From: Anaerobium acetethylicum
Lineage (GTDB): Bacteria; Bacillota; Clostridia; Lachnospirales; Lachnospiraceae
Reading direction: 5' to 3'
Length of the DNA: 64,000 bases
Assembly (NCBI RefSeq): GCF_900096945.1
Contig: NZ_FMKA01000011.1
Location: 44,177-108,176, forward strand
Shown: in pieces, positions 44,523-54,560 of the stretch
How positions within the stretch are numbered: the first letter of the stretch is position 1
How the letters are laid out: every line of letters starts with the position of its first letter
Program-made: the position numbers and the translations under genes
The notes under the pieces: generated by a model
The model's database searches: none
What the model saw: the letters and a program-made list of their open reading frames with translations, nothing else
What the model was told of the DNA's origin: nothing

Positions 44523-45446
44523 TTACTTGTCTTCCTGAAAATTCCCAAGCAGCTTTACTTCTGCCTTTAACTCTATTCCCGTCTGGGATTTCACTTCTTT
44601 TTTAATGTATTTGATAAGCTGGATGACATCTTTTGCCGTCGCACCGCCTTTGTTTATGACAAATCCACAGTGCTTTTCTGAAACCTGCGCTCCGCCAATG
44701 CTGAATCCCCTCAGGCCGGCATCCATAATGAGCTTGCCTGCAAAATGCCCCTCAGGCCTCTTGAAGGTGCTGCCTGCGCTCGGGAACTGTATCGGCTGCT
44801 TGGTTTCCCTCATCTGCCTGAGTTCCTTCATTCTGTCAAGAATCTGCTGCCTGTCCCCATGCCGGAGTTTCATCGTTGCTTCAAGCACGATGTAGTTCTT
44901 TTTTTCAACAAGGCTTGACCGGTATGCAAATTCCATTTCCTCACCGGAGAGTTCGATCATGTCGCCTTCCAGGGTCAGAAGTTTTGCCGAAATGACCACA
45001 TCCTTCATTTCACCATCATAGGCGCCCGCATTCATGACCAGCGCTCCGCCGACGGTTCCCGGTATTCCTGCTGCAAATTCAAGCCCTGTAAGGCTGTTCT
45101 CTGCTGCCTTTGCTGCAATTTCCGAAAGCAGGGCTCCCGCCTGTGCTCTCATCGTTACGCCATCCAATTCAATCTGTCTCATGTTCCTGTATATCTGTAT
45201 GATGACACCGCGATAGCCTTCATCACTTACCAGAAGATTGCTTCCCCTTCCAAGTACGTAGTAATCTGTCCCGGTTTTTCTGCACAATTCAATAATACGG
45301 CTTATTTCTTCCGCGCTGTTGGGCATTACGTAGTAATCGGCATTTCCCCCTACTTTGAAGGTTGTATGCATCTTCATGGATTCGTCAAGTTTTACACAAT
45401 CACTGCCCACAATTTCGCACAGCTGTCCGTATAGGTCTTTGTTCAT
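44523..45446 (-). CDS. murB: MurB, UDP-N-acetylenolpyruvoylglucosamine reductase
   Basis: 307 residues, type II MurB (no Tyr-loop insertion). FAD-binding motifs G-R-G-S-N-L-L-V near 81-88 and G-I-P-G-T-V-G-G-A near 128-136. Catalytic elements Y-R-S-S near 169 and S-A-G-S-T-F near 221-226 are all present. It reduces the enolpyruvyl group to make UDP-MurNAc. GGAG precedes ATG. It is probably the first gene of murB-rapZ-whiA-crh. Confidence 0.96.
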   Translation of the reverse strand: MNKDLYGQLCEIVGSDCVKLDESMKMHTTFKVGGNADYYVMPNSAEEISRIIELCRKTGTDYYVLGRGSNLLVSDEGYRGVIIQIYRNMRQIELDGVTMRAQAGALLSEIAAKAAENSLTGLEFAAGIPGTVGGALVMNAGAYDGEMKDVVISAKLLTLEGDMIELSGEEMEFAYRSSLVEKKNYIVLEATMKLRHGDRQQILDRMKELRQMRETKQPIQFPSAGSTFKRPEGHFAGKLIMDAGLRGFSIGGAQVSEKHCGFVINKGGATAKDVIQLIKYIKKEVKSQTGIELKAEVKLLGNFQEDK

Positions 45447-45620
45447 GCTGATTCTCCATTTAAATATAATTTATGGTACCTTTTCCGAGTTACCATCCTG
45501 TATGGTATCTTTATGCTGCTTATACATGCTTTTCCTATCATACAATAATAACGTTCTTAATTCAATCCTAAAATTGCCGTCTCTTTTTCCTGAAAAGCGG
45601 CTTTTCGTGGACAAAATGCA

Positions 45621-45657
45621 TAACCGGAGAAACGCTCCTGATGGGTTTCTCCGGTTA
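45621..45657 (-). terminator. hairpin after proC
   Basis: A 12-bp perfect stem (AACCGGAGAAAC and its complement, 45621-45657 region) only 15 bp from the proC stop. The T-run on the minus strand is weak. Confidence 0.65.
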
Positions 45658-45672
45658 ACGGCATCACTTATT

Positions 45673-46467
45673 TTACAGGCCCCTTGCTTTATTTGTGCAG
45701 GCCTTCATAGCTTCAATCACACTGCTGCGGAAGCCTTCTTTCTCCAATACCCGTACAGCCTCAATCGTGGTTCCGCCCGGTGAGCAGACCATATCTTTGA
45801 GGGCACCCGGATGCATTCCGGTTTCCATGACCATCTTTGCGCTTCCGTATACTGCCTGTGCTGCAAATTTATACGCCTTGTCTCTTGGCATCCCGTCTGC
45901 AACCGCAGCATCGGCCATTGCCTCAATAAACATAAATACGTATGCCGGAGAGCTTCCGCTTACCGAAGTGACAACATCCATAAGGCTTTCCGGCACCACT
46001 TCCGCTTTTCCGAATCCCCTTAATATACCGCAGACATACTCAAGCTCTGCATCGTTTACCAGGACATTCTGGCAGACGCCGGTGATTCCCTCCCCTACAA
46101 GGGCTGGTGTGTTCGGCATCGTCCTTACTACCTTCACTGCTTTGCCGAACATGTTCCCGATCCATTCCAGAGTCTTACCGGGTGCAATTGTCACAATGAT
46201 GCGTTTTTCATCTACGACATCCGCAATTTCTTTGATGACTGTTTCATAATACTGGGGTTTAACGGAAAGAACGATCACTTCCGATTTCCGAGCTACTTCT
46301 TTATTGCTGCCGGTAGTATGAATTCCAAGCTTGTTCTTTGCAGATTCAAGTGATGGTGCAAACGCATCGGAAGCTATGATCTCATCTGCGCTGAAAATCT
46401 CATTCCTGATTATGCCTCCAATCATGGCTGACGCCATATTTCCACATCCAATAAATCCCAACTTCAT
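45673..46467 (-). CDS. proC: pyrroline-5-carboxylate reductase
   Basis: 264 residues if translation starts at ATG 46467, 9 nt after GGGAG; an ATG three codons earlier touches the SD and is less likely. ProC reduces pyrroline-5-carboxylate to proline with NAD(P)H. G-F-I-G-C-G-N-M-A near 4-12 is the Rossmann motif, R-T-M-P-N-T-P-A near 117 the P-N-T signature, and the C-terminal L-K-D-M-V-C-S-P-G-G-T-T is the family end motif. It is 13 bp after glcK. Confidence 0.95.
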   Translation of the reverse strand: MKLGFIGCGNMASAMIGGIIRNEIFSADEIIASDAFAPSLESAKNKLGIHTTGSNKEVARKSEVIVLSVKPQYYETVIKEIADVVDEKRIIVTIAPGKTLEWIGNMFGKAVKVVRTMPNTPALVGEGITGVCQNVLVNDAELEYVCGILRGFGKAEVVPESLMDVVTSVSGSSPAYVFMFIEAMADAAVADGMPRDKAYKFAAQAVYGSAKMVMETGMHPGALKDMVCSPGGTTIEAVRVLEKEGFRSSVIEAMKACTNKARGL

Positions 46468-46480
46468 GAATTCCATCTCC

Positions 46481-47419
46481 CTATTTGTCTAAAATCAATT
46501 TTGCTGCTCCGTAAATTCCTGCATCGTTTCCAAGCATTGCAAGAGCAAATTCCGCATCCTTGCAACCTGCAAAGACTACTTTCTGATAATGTTTCTTAAT
46601 GAAGTCGAACAGTATCGGACCAGCATTGGAAACGCCGCCTCCTATTACAAAAACTTCCGGATCCGCAACACATGCTACATTTGCAAGGGCTGTTCCAAGG
46701 TATTTTCCGAAGATGTCTGCAATTTCAGCTGCAGCTTCATCCCCTGCCTTTACAGCGTCAAATATTGTCTTGGCAGAAACCGCTTGGTCTCTTAATACGG
46801 AAGCCTTGTCTGTACCAGCCAGATATTTTTTTGCAACCCTTACAATACCTGTGGCAGAAGAAACCTGTTCGAGACATCCAACGCCGCCGCATCCGCATTT
46901 TTCCGTTTCTTCATCATTGATATGCATATGCCCGATTTCACCACCTGCACCGTTCGCTCCGGTAAGAATGCGGCCGTCGACGATGATTCCACCGCCTACA
47001 CCTGTTCCAAGGGTTACCATTACGATGTTCGCATGCCCCTGTCCGCCACCTTTCCACATTTCTCCAAGTGCTGCAACATTTGCATCATTTCCAACCTTTA
47101 CAGAGAGTCCTGTAAGCCTGCCGAGCTCCTCTGCAACATTGAAAGTCCCCCATCCAAGATTAACTGCCTTCAGGATAACGCCATCCGCTTTGATCGGCCC
47201 TGGAACTCCCATTCCAATTCCGACAACCTGATCCTTCTCTATCTTCTTTTCAGCAAGCTTCGCCTCTACGGATTTTGCAATGTCAGGGAGGATATGTTTC
47301 CCGTTGTCGTCTACAATGGTCTTGATTTCCCATTTGTCGAGCACGTCTCCTGCCTCATTAAAAAGTCCGAGTTTCACTGTGGTTCCGCCTACATCGATTC
47401 CAAAACAATACTTGTTCAT
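46481..47419 (-). CDS. glcK: ROK-family glucokinase
   Basis: 312 residues from ATG 47419 (AAGGGG upstream; 15 further open codons lack an SD). ATP-binding G-I-D-V-G-G-T-T-V-K near 6-15; glucose-binding E-I-G-H-M-H near 156; zinc-binding C-G-C-G-G-V-G-C-L-E near 167-176. It phosphorylates internal glucose, so together with the non-PTS ABC importers of this window it starts glycolysis without PTS phosphate. The region 47420-47532 between it and hprK holds a hairpin (47480-47512) that repeats a 17-mer of the hprK 3' end. Confidence 0.95.
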   Translation of the reverse strand: MNKYCFGIDVGGTTVKLGLFNEAGDVLDKWEIKTIVDDNGKHILPDIAKSVEAKLAEKKIEKDQVVGIGMGVPGPIKADGVILKAVNLGWGTFNVAEELGRLTGLSVKVGNDANVAALGEMWKGGGQGHANIVMVTLGTGVGGGIIVDGRILTGANGAGGEIGHMHINDEETEKCGCGGVGCLEQVSSATGIVRVAKKYLAGTDKASVLRDQAVSAKTIFDAVKAGDEAAAEIADIFGKYLGTALANVACVADPEVFVIGGGVSNAGPILFDFIKKHYQKVVFAGCKDAEFALAMLGNDAGIYGAAKLILDK

Positions 47420-47532
47420 TTGTTTCTGTCCCCTTTTCCATTCTGTTCTGTAATTATTTTTCATGTTTTATATACTGTTGCGGTAACAGGTGTTCTGAAC
47501 CCTGTTACCCGCGGATCGTTACGCACGTTGCG

Positions 47533-48465
47533 CTACTCTCCTCTTTTTTTAGCAAGGTTGTTCTGAACCCTGTTATAAAGCTCCTGAGCAGCATTGTAGC
47601 CCATCTTTTTCTGTCTGTAATTAACCGCTGCCGATTCAACAATGATTGCAAGATTTCGGCCCGGCCTGATAGGAATGGAATGGCATACGATTTTATTGCC
47701 CAAAAATTCCGTGTATTCTTCTTCAAGTCCAAGACGGTCATATTCCTTGTCCCTGTTCCAGTCTTCAAGCTTGATTACAAGATCGATGGACTGGGTCTCC
47801 TTAACGCTTTCAACGCCGAACAGGGTCTTTACATCGATGATTCCGATACCTCTGAGTTCGATGAAATGCCTTGTGATATCCGGCGCCGTACCGATAAGCG
47901 TGTCATCGCTTACTTTGCGGATCTCAACAACATCATCCGTAACAAGACGGTGTCCGCGCTTGATCAGTTCAAGAGCCGCCTCGCTCTTACCGATACCGCT
48001 TTCTCCCATAATAAGCAAACCTTCACCATACACATCGACCAGAACCCCGTGGATTGAAATGCGCGGAGCAAGCTGCACATTCAGCCACCTGATGATTTCA
48101 GCCATGAATGATGAGGTTGTCTTCGCTGTCATGAATATCGGGACTTCATAATGATTTGCCAGTTCCAGAAGTTCTTCGTCCGGCTGGAGATTCCTGCTGA
48201 ATACGATACATGGAATCTTGCTTTCCAGAAGACGTTTATACATTTCCCTTTTACGTTCAGATTCCAAAACCTCCAGATACGTATATTCTACATATCCTAT
48301 AATCTGAACACGCTCTTCATCAAAATGATCGAAAAATCCTGCCAGCTGAAGCGCAGGCCGATTGATATCAGGGTGGGTAACTTTCCTCTTATTCATATCG
48401 ATGTCCGGAGTGAGATTGATGAGATTCATTTTTTCCACTATTTTGCTTAATTCTACACTTGGCAT
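47533..48465 (-). CDS. hprK: HPr kinase/phosphorylase
   Basis: 310 residues if started at ATG 48465, which is 7 nt from AAAGGAG; an ATG two codons earlier is too close. Walker A G-E-S-G-I-G-K-S near 154-161. The HprK C-terminal signature (I-E-L-R-G-I-G-I-I-D-V near 202-212) and catalytic residues H-G-V-L near 139 are present. It phosphorylates Ser46 of HPr and Crh in response to glycolytic metabolites. It is a near neighbour of the crh-like gene. Confidence 0.96.
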   Translation of the reverse strand: MPSVELSKIVEKMNLINLTPDIDMNKRKVTHPDINRPALQLAGFFDHFDEERVQIIGYVEYTYLEVLESERKREMYKRLLESKIPCIVFSRNLQPDEELLELANHYEVPIFMTAKTTSSFMAEIIRWLNVQLAPRISIHGVLVDVYGEGLLIMGESGIGKSEAALELIKRGHRLVTDDVVEIRKVSDDTLIGTAPDITRHFIELRGIGIIDVKTLFGVESVKETQSIDLVIKLEDWNRDKEYDRLGLEEEYTEFLGNKIVCHSIPIRPGRNLAIIVESAAVNYRQKKMGYNAAQELYNRVQNNLAKKRGE

Positions 48466-48504
48466 ATCCATTCTCCTTTATATGATTGACTTTATTTGAA
48501 AGAC

Positions 48505-48536
48505 GCAGCTATTCAGGACTACAGCCCTGAACAGCA
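48505..48536. repeat. CTATTCAGG hairpin repeat, copy 2
   Basis: GCAGCTATTCAGG pairs with CCTGAACAGC (one mismatch) in a compact hairpin in the uvrC-hprK gap (48472-48690). Shares ATTCAGGACTA with the copies at 40494 and 57006. Nothing else is recognisable in that gap. Confidence 0.7.
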
Positions 48537-48690
48537 CCCGAAAGACTGACCTTTAAATCCATACTATTCCGCCCATAGGTTTAACTCATTTTAACATAGA
48601 TGTTTTATGACTTCAACCTGGTTTCTCCAGAAGACACCGGGGCTGCTTCTGATCATTGCTGTTCACTCCGTGAAAAACAACGTTTTATTT

Positions 48691-50547
48691 TCAATGGAAA
48701 TAGTCGTAAACTTTCTGTGCTGCTGCTTCGTTCATCGCAGGGATTTCCCTGAGGGCTTCTACAGATGCCTCCCTGATTGCCTCTATCGACTGGAAATGCA
48801 TCATCAGTGCTTTTCTTCTTGCTGGTCCGATGCCGTCAATATCATCCAGGACCGATTTTACCTGGACTCCGCTGCGGAGCGAGCGATGGTACTCGATTGC
48901 AAACCGGTGGGCTTCATCCTGTATTCTGGTGATCAGCCGGAACCCTTCCGAAGATTTTTCCATATGAAGCTCTTCATTGTTGAAATAGAGGCCTCTGGTG
49001 CTATGAGTGTCATCCTTGACCATGCCGCATACCGGAATATCGAGCCCCAGCTCATCGAGAACCTTCAGGGCAACATTCACCTGGCCCTTTCCTCCGTCCA
49101 TCATGATCAGATCCGGGAATTTTGTAAAGCTCCCCATGTCTCCGGAAAGCCCTTTCTCCTCAAGCAGCTTCATTTCCCCCAGACCGTGGGAAAACCGCCT
49201 TGTCAGGACTTCTGCCATGCTCGAATAGTCGTCGGCTCCCTTCACCCACTTGATCTTGAACTTCCTATAGTCGCTTCGTCTGGGTTTTCCCTTTTCATAG
49301 ACGATCATGGAGCCTACCGATTCGTAGCCGCTGGTATTTGAGATGTCGAAAGCCTCTATCCTTCCTATTCCTGCGAGACCGAGAAGACCTTCTATCTCTT
49401 TCACTGCGCCTATAGTCCTGCCTTCCTCTCTCTTGATCTTCTCCCTGTCCTGGTTCAGGACAAGTTCGGCATTTTTCGCTGCAAGTTCAACCAGCTTCTC
49501 CTTTGTTCCTTTTTTGGGCACCTTGATATACACTCTTTGGCCGCGTTTGCCGGAAAGCCATTGTTCCATCACCCCGATGTCCTCCGCCTCCTCCTGGAGC
49601 ATGAGTTCCCTGGGAATGAAAGGCGTGCCGGAATAGAACTGCTTGATAAAGCTGGTCAGGACCATCTGTCTCGTATCCCCTGCCGGTATCGTGAGGAAAA
49701 AATGCTCCCGCCCGATAAGCCTTCCCTCTCTTACAAAGAATATCTGTGCGACCCCGTCTTCTCCATCGATGGCAAGGGCAATGATGTCCTTGTCTTCCTG
49801 GTCGCTGCTGGTAATCTTCTGTTTCTGGGTTATCTGCTTTACGCTGTTCATCAGATCCCGGTATTCCATGGCCGCTTCATATTCCATCTGTTCAGAGGCC
49901 TCCAGCATTTTCTTCTCAAGTTCCTTCAGCACCGGTGCGAAATTGCCGTTCAGAAAATCCAGAGCTCCGCCAATGGACTCTCTGTAGCCCTCGCGGCTGA
50001 TATATCCCTGGCACGGGGCATTGCACTGCCTGATGTGGTAGTTCAGGCAGGGCCTGTCTTTTCCGATGTCCTTTGGAAGAATCCTGTTGCAGGTTCGTAT
50101 CCTGTAAATCTTCCTTAATATTTCAATCGTATCCTTCACTGCCGCTGAACTTGTATAGGGACCAAAGTACCTGGCCTTATCCTTCTTCATGCTCCTGGAA
50201 AAAAGGACCCTCGGATAGTCTTCATTGACGGTTACCTTAATATACGGATATGTCTTATCGTCCTTCAGCATGGTATTGTACTTTGGACGGTGTTCCTTGA
50301 TCAGGTTGCATTCCAGTACCAGCGCCTCCAGCTCAGAGTCCGTTATGATATATTCAAACCGGCTTATCCTGGAGACCATCTGTTCTATTTTTGCCGACTT
50401 GTTCCTGCTGCTCTGAAAATACTGGCGTACCCGGTTCTTCAGACTGATGGCTTTGCCCACGTAGATGATTGCATCCTTTGCATCATGCATGATATATACG
50501 CCTGGTTTTGCAGGAAGTTTTTTTAATTCTTCATCAATATCAAACAT
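48691..50547 (-). CDS. uvrC: excinuclease ABC subunit C
   Basis: 618 residues, a normal UvrC. GIY-YIG nuclease domain at 1-95 (G-V-Y-I-M-H-D and I-Y-V-G-K-A), Cys-containing linker near 163-180, UVR domain near 205-240 ([15 protein letters not shown]), RNase-H-like endonuclease domain with D-I-S-N-T-S-G near 396, and C-terminal double helix-hairpin-helix ([10 protein letters not shown] near 565). It makes both incisions in nucleotide excision repair. SD is somewhat distant. Confidence 0.97.
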   Translation of the reverse strand: MFDIDEELKKLPAKPGVYIMHDAKDAIIYVGKAISLKNRVRQYFQSSRNKSAKIEQMVSRISRFEYIITDSELEALVLECNLIKEHRPKYNTMLKDDKTYPYIKVTVNEDYPRVLFSRSMKKDKARYFGPYTSSAAVKDTIEILRKIYRIRTCNRILPKDIGKDRPCLNYHIRQCNAPCQGYISREGYRESIGGALDFLNGNFAPVLKELEKKMLEASEQMEYEAAMEYRDLMNSVKQITQKQKITSSDQEDKDIIALAIDGEDGVAQIFFVREGRLIGREHFFLTIPAGDTRQMVLTSFIKQFYSGTPFIPRELMLQEEAEDIGVMEQWLSGKRGQRVYIKVPKKGTKEKLVELAAKNAELVLNQDREKIKREEGRTIGAVKEIEGLLGLAGIGRIEAFDISNTSGYESVGSMIVYEKGKPRRSDYRKFKIKWVKGADDYSSMAEVLTRRFSHGLGEMKLLEEKGLSGDMGSFTKFPDLIMMDGGKGQVNVALKVLDELGLDIPVCGMVKDDTHSTRGLYFNNEELHMEKSSEGFRLITRIQDEAHRFAIEYHRSLRSGVQVKSVLDDIDGIGPARRKALMMHFQSIEAIREASVEALREIPAMNEAAAQKVYDYFH

Positions 50548-50581
50548 TAACGTCTGCTGCCCCTCTCCTGTTTTACAAAAA

Positions 50582-50622
50582 GGAAGAATACCTTCCGGGT
50601 TCCGCCCTGAAAATATTCTTCC
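50582..50622 (-). terminator. terminator of ftsH
   Basis: GGAAGAATA/TATTCTTCC stem with additional internal GC pairing, followed by five T residues on the minus strand. Confidence 0.75.
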
Positions 50623-50661
50623 TCCATTACTATTTATGCGTTTCCATCTTTACCAGGCTGA

Positions 50662-52701
50662 TTAATGTTCACCGAAAAGCTCTTCGCCTTTTCCGGATCC
50701 GAAAGCGCCTGTCCCTTCAGCACTCAAAACACCTGCTGTGTTTCCGTCTATGCCAGGAGTATCCTGACCGGCCACGTTTTCATCCGCACCAGCCTTGACA
50801 GCTGCTTCCGCTGTCTCTGCAGCGTCGTCTTCCGTTACGATTCCACGCACCTGGTTGTAGATTTTCATGAATTCCTTACCTGTTATCGTTTCTTTTTCGA
50901 TCAGGAATTCTGCTATCTTATCCATAACGTCACGGTTTCCACTTAAGAGCCTCTTGGCTTCCTCATAAGATTCCTTCAGCAGGAGCATCACTTCCTGGTC
51001 GATTTCGGCAGCCGTTGCATCGCCGCAGTTCAGGACCGATCTGCCGTCAAGATACTTGCTTTCCACCGATTCAAGACCCATAAGACCAAATTTCTCTGAC
51101 ATTCCATACTGGGTGATCATCGTTCTTGCTATCCTGGTTGCTTTTTCAATATCATTTGATGCTCCAGTCGTAACAGATTCGAATACCAGCTCTTCAGCTG
51201 CCCTTCCGCCGAATAAAGTAACAAGCCTTGCCTTAAGCTCAACCTTGGACATCAGGTATTTCTCTTCTTCCGGAACCTGCATTACATATCCAAGAGAACC
51301 CATCGTCCTTGGTACTATCGTTATCTTCTGTACAGGCTCTGCATTCTTCTGAAGTGCTGTAACAAGAGCATGGCCGACTTCGTGGTAGGCAACGATCTTC
51401 TTCTCTTCTTTGCCGAGTATCCTGTCTTTCTTTTCCTTGCCTGCAATGACTACTTCAACCGATTCGAATAGATCTGCCTGGGTAACTACCGACCTTCCGT
51501 TCTTTACCGCATTTATGGCTGCTTCATTTATCATATTTGCAAGATCCGAGCCTACGGCTCCCGAGGTCGCAAGAGCGATCGCTTCCAGATCCACAGTATC
51601 ATCCATAAGAACGTTCTTTGCATGTACCTTCAGGGTTTCGATCCTTCCCTTTAAATCCGGCTTGTCTACAATAATCCTTCTGTCAAACCTGCCTGGTCTT
51701 AAAAGAGCATGGTCAAGGACTTCCGGCCTGTTTGTCGCCGCCAGTATAAGGATACCTTTTGAAGTATCGAATCCGTCCATTTCAGAAAGAAGCTGATTCA
51801 GAGTCTGCTCCCTTTCATCGTTTCCTCCTCCGAATCTGCTGTCCCTGCTTTTTCCGATTGCATCGATTTCATCAATGAATATGATACACGGAGCCGACTG
51901 CTGTGCCTGCTTGAAGAGGTCCCTTACACGGGATGCTCCTACGCCTACAAACATTTCAACGAAATCAGAACCTGAAAGCGAGAAGAAAGGAACCTTCGCT
52001 TCGCCTGCTACTGCCTTGGCGAGGAGCGTCTTTCCTGTTCCCGGAGGACCCACAAGAAGTGCGCCTTTTGGCAGCTTTGCACCTATTTTTGAATATTTTC
52101 CAGGATTATGAAGAAAGTCTACTACTTCCTGAAGGGATTCCTTCGCTTCATCCTGCCCTGCTACATCTTTGAACGTAATGCCCGTTTCCTGCTGGATATA
52201 GACCTTTGCATTACTCTTTCCAACACCCATCATGCCGCCTGATCCTTTGGACATCCTTCTCATGAAATAGCTCAATACGATCCACACGATTGCAAGTGGA
52301 AGTATGTATGCTATCAGAATCTCCAGAATAGCCGAACGTGAATTCGGAATATCCTTGTTCAACTTTACACCGGCATCAAGAAGCTTGCCTGTAAGTTCAG
52401 GATCTTCTATTTTTCCTGTGAAATAAGTCATCTTGACTGCACTATCTGTTTCAGTTACAGGCATGATATTGATCTGTTCATCAGTAATCGTCACGCTTTC
52501 AACTTCGCCTTTATCTACCATTGTCATAAATTCATTATAGGAAATTTCTTTGGTTGTCGCTGAAGTCATGACGTTATTCAAAAAGCTCATCGCTATAAGA
52601 ACGGAAAGTGCCATGATAAGTACCACCATTATAGTCTGACGGTTCTGCGGATTGTTTACGCCCTTCTTGTTATTGTTTTTATTGCTGCTATTATTGTCCA
52701 T
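50662..52701 (-). CDS. ftsH: FtsH, membrane AAA+ zinc protease
   Basis: 679 residues from ATG 52701 (GAGGAGG 7 nt upstream; the frame starts seven codons earlier). Membrane helices near 25-45 and 123-145 flank a small extracytoplasmic domain. AAA+ Walker A G-P-P-G-T-G-K-T near 220, Walker [10 protein letters not shown], the second-region-of-homology arginines, then the zinc site H-E-V-G-H (HExxH) near 437. The last 55 residues are Ala/Glu/Gly-rich. It degrades unneeded membrane and soluble proteins. Confidence 0.96.
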   Translation of the reverse strand: MDNNSSNKNNNKKGVNNPQNRQTIMVVLIMALSVLIAMSFLNNVMTSATTKEISYNEFMTMVDKGEVESVTITDEQINIMPVTETDSAVKMTYFTGKIEDPELTGKLLDAGVKLNKDIPNSRSAILEILIAYILPLAIVWIVLSYFMRRMSKGSGGMMGVGKSNAKVYIQQETGITFKDVAGQDEAKESLQEVVDFLHNPGKYSKIGAKLPKGALLVGPPGTGKTLLAKAVAGEAKVPFFSLSGSDFVEMFVGVGASRVRDLFKQAQQSAPCIIFIDEIDAIGKSRDSRFGGGNDEREQTLNQLLSEMDGFDTSKGILILAATNRPEVLDHALLRPGRFDRRIIVDKPDLKGRIETLKVHAKNVLMDDTVDLEAIALATSGAVGSDLANMINEAAINAVKNGRSVVTQADLFESVEVVIAGKEKKDRILGKEEKKIVAYHEVGHALVTALQKNAEPVQKITIVPRTMGSLGYVMQVPEEEKYLMSKVELKARLVTLFGGRAAEELVFESVTTGASNDIEKATRIARTMITQYGMSEKFGLMGLESVESKYLDGRSVLNCGDATAAEIDQEVMLLLKESYEEAKRLLSGNRDVMDKIAEFLIEKETITGKEFMKIYNQVRGIVTEDDAAETAEAAVKAGADENVAGQDTPGIDGNTAGVLSAEGTGAFGSGKGEELFGEH

Positions 52702-52855
52702 AAATTTCCTCCTCGTACTCATGTACTTTATTATAGGGTGCCTGTCGGATTAAATCAATAATAAGATTATGAAATTTCGTTCCTATTTATAAAGGTTTTC
52801 TAAATATTTTAATGTTTCTGTGAAATTACTGCTCATCCGCAGAGCATAACGCCTG

Positions 52856-52884
52856 TTGTATTCCTGCCGGAAATATAGTAAAAT
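52856..52884 (+). promoter_or_regulatory. promoter of the SleB-like hydrolase gene
   Basis: TTGTAT (52856-52861) and TAAAAT (52879-52884) with a 17-bp spacer. Confidence 0.6.
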
Positions 52885-52997
52885 CAATGATAACTGTTCA
52901 TGGCCATTGCCATGACGAATACCTGCTGACTCTGCATAACCCCCGGATGCATATGCCGCAGATTTCTATTGAATATTATATGAAGGTGAAAAACAAA

Positions 52998-54149
52998 ATG
53001 AATGTAAAAACCAAGCGATCACTGCTACTGTCTGGTCTCGTTCTGATGGCTGCCGCATTTGCCATAACAGCACATGCCAGCACCACGTCGGAAAAGATTT
53101 CCGACCTGAATGAAAAAAAAGCACAGACCGAAAACCAGCTGAAAACCACCGAATCCCGCCTTTCAGAACTTGAATCCTCTAAAGGCAGCCTGGAATCCTA
53201 TATGTCAAACCTGAATACGCAGCTGTCAGAACTGAATGCCAGCCTTTCCGTTCTCGAAGAGCAGTCCCAGGCCAAATCAGCAGAAATTGCAGTTACCCGT
53301 ACCGAACTCGAAGCCGCGGAGGCCGATGAGCAGTCCCAGTACGATGCCATGAAAAAAAGGATAAAATTCCTGTATGAAAAAGAAGATTCTGAATATCTTG
53401 AACTCCTCATTTCCTCCGAAAGCATAACCGACCTCCTGAACAAGGTTTCTTTTGTCTCCCAGCTCGCCGACTATGACAGAAAAATGCTTGTAAAGCTTCA
53501 GGACACGAAGAATCTGATTGTTGAAAAGGCTGCCGCATTGGAAGCAGAACAGAATGAACTCAACACTCTCCAGGCTCAGATCATTGACCAGGAAAAATCA
53601 GTGACAGCCCTTGTGACCTCGACTTCAAATGAAATCACCCAGTTTAAAAGTCAGATAGAAAGTTCCCAGGAAGAACTTGCCGCTTATGAGGCGAAGCTTC
53701 TCGAACAGGAAAAAGAACTTGAGAAGCTTCAGTTTACTGCTGCTGCCGAGCAGGCCGCTAGTGCCGGCGGTTTTTCCTATGTTGTCGCGCCTTCTGAAAA
53801 GGCAATGGCTTCAAGCAATCTCGATCTGATGGCAGCCATCATTGAATGTGAAGCCGGTGGTGAAAGCTATGAAGGCAAAATAGCAGTAGGCAATGTGGTC
53901 ATGAACCGTCTGAACAGCAGCCGCTACCCTGACACGCTCATAGGTGTTCTTTACCAGAAATACCAGTTTGCACCCGTTACAAGCGGCCGTTTTGAAATCG
54001 TCCTCAACAGAGGCGCAAATGCAGCCTGCTACCAGGCTGCCCAGAATGTCTTCAACGGAGAAGTCGTTATCCCGTATTACCTGCATTTCCGGACCGTTAT
54101 TCCCGGAATCACAGGAATCATAATCGGTGGACATATTTTCTACGAATAA
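52998..54149 (+). CDS. secreted cell-wall hydrolase: coiled coil plus SleB/CwlJ domain
   Basis: 383 residues from ATG 52998 (AAGGTG 9 nt upstream; longer starts lack an SD). Signal peptide 1-28 ending A-H-A-S. Residues 30-240 form a long coiled coil of the PcsB/YvcE type (Q-L-K-T-T-E-S-R-L-S-E-L, many heptads). The C-terminal 120 residues are a Hydrolase_2 (SleB-like) domain with D-L-M-A-A-I-I-E-C-E-A-G-G-E-S-Y near 278, whose Glu is the likely catalytic acid. The combination fits a cell-wall hydrolase controlled by an FtsEX-type membrane partner through its coiled coil. Confidence 0.9.
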   Translation: MNVKTKRSLLLSGLVLMAAAFAITAHASTTSEKISDLNEKKAQTENQLKTTESRLSELESSKGSLESYMSNLNTQLSELNASLSVLEEQSQAKSAEIAVTRTELEAAEADEQSQYDAMKKRIKFLYEKEDSEYLELLISSESITDLLNKVSFVSQLADYDRKMLVKLQDTKNLIVEKAAALEAEQNELNTLQAQIIDQEKSVTALVTSTSNEITQFKSQIESSQEELAAYEAKLLEQEKELEKLQFTAAAEQAASAGGFSYVVAPSEKAMASSNLDLMAAIIECEAGGESYEGKIAVGNVVMNRLNSSRYPDTLIGVLYQKYQFAPVTSGRFEIVLNRGANAACYQAAQNVFNGEVVIPYYLHFRTVIPGITGIIIGGHIFYE

Positions 54150-54180
54150 TGCAGAGATTATTTCCTGCAAACAGCAGATC

Positions 54181-54220
54181 AGCTCTGCTGCTCCTTTTCA
54201 CATGAGGATGCAGCGGAGCT
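54181..54220 (+). terminator. terminator of the SleB-like gene
   Basis: Stem AGCTCTGCTGC-TCC with GGA-TGCAGCGGAGCT (one G-U), followed by TTTTATTTT. The stretch from here to the guaD start at 54561 contains no purine-riboswitch consensus; a TATAAT at 54432-54437 is a possible -10 box. Confidence 0.85.
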
Positions 54221-54560
54221 TTTATTTTCCTTTTATATTCTGCCTCCAGGTACGCAGATGCAGACAAATGATATTTTCATTGAAATCTCACAAATGTTTT
54301 GTTACTATATTATTATAATACAATTTTTTTGCTTCTTTTGACATTTCAGTTTTTTTATACGAAGATGCACTTTTATCTATTTATTTCACCAATAGAGTTT
54401 ACTTAATTCAATTTTAGATTTATAATAATGCTATAATGTAGTCTTAGCTGACCTCCTAATCACGGACGTCAATTCTCCATATTCAATACTCTGATCTGCA
54501 GGCATCCCGGCTGAAAGGAACCCTCTTCTCCGGGACTCAAAAAAAGGAAGGTGTGGTTTT

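Noticed and set aside
47510..47550. A GGAGAGTAGCGCAA stretch similar to the start of a yybP-ykoY aptamer, minus strand near the hprK stop
   Set aside because: The first bases are simply the hprK C-terminal codons and stop; the later conserved CAAGAC block does not follow.
54420..54560. Possible purine or guanidine riboswitch before guaD
   Set aside because: Only a weak CCCGG/CCGGG stem is present; the conserved purine-aptamer junction bases are missing.
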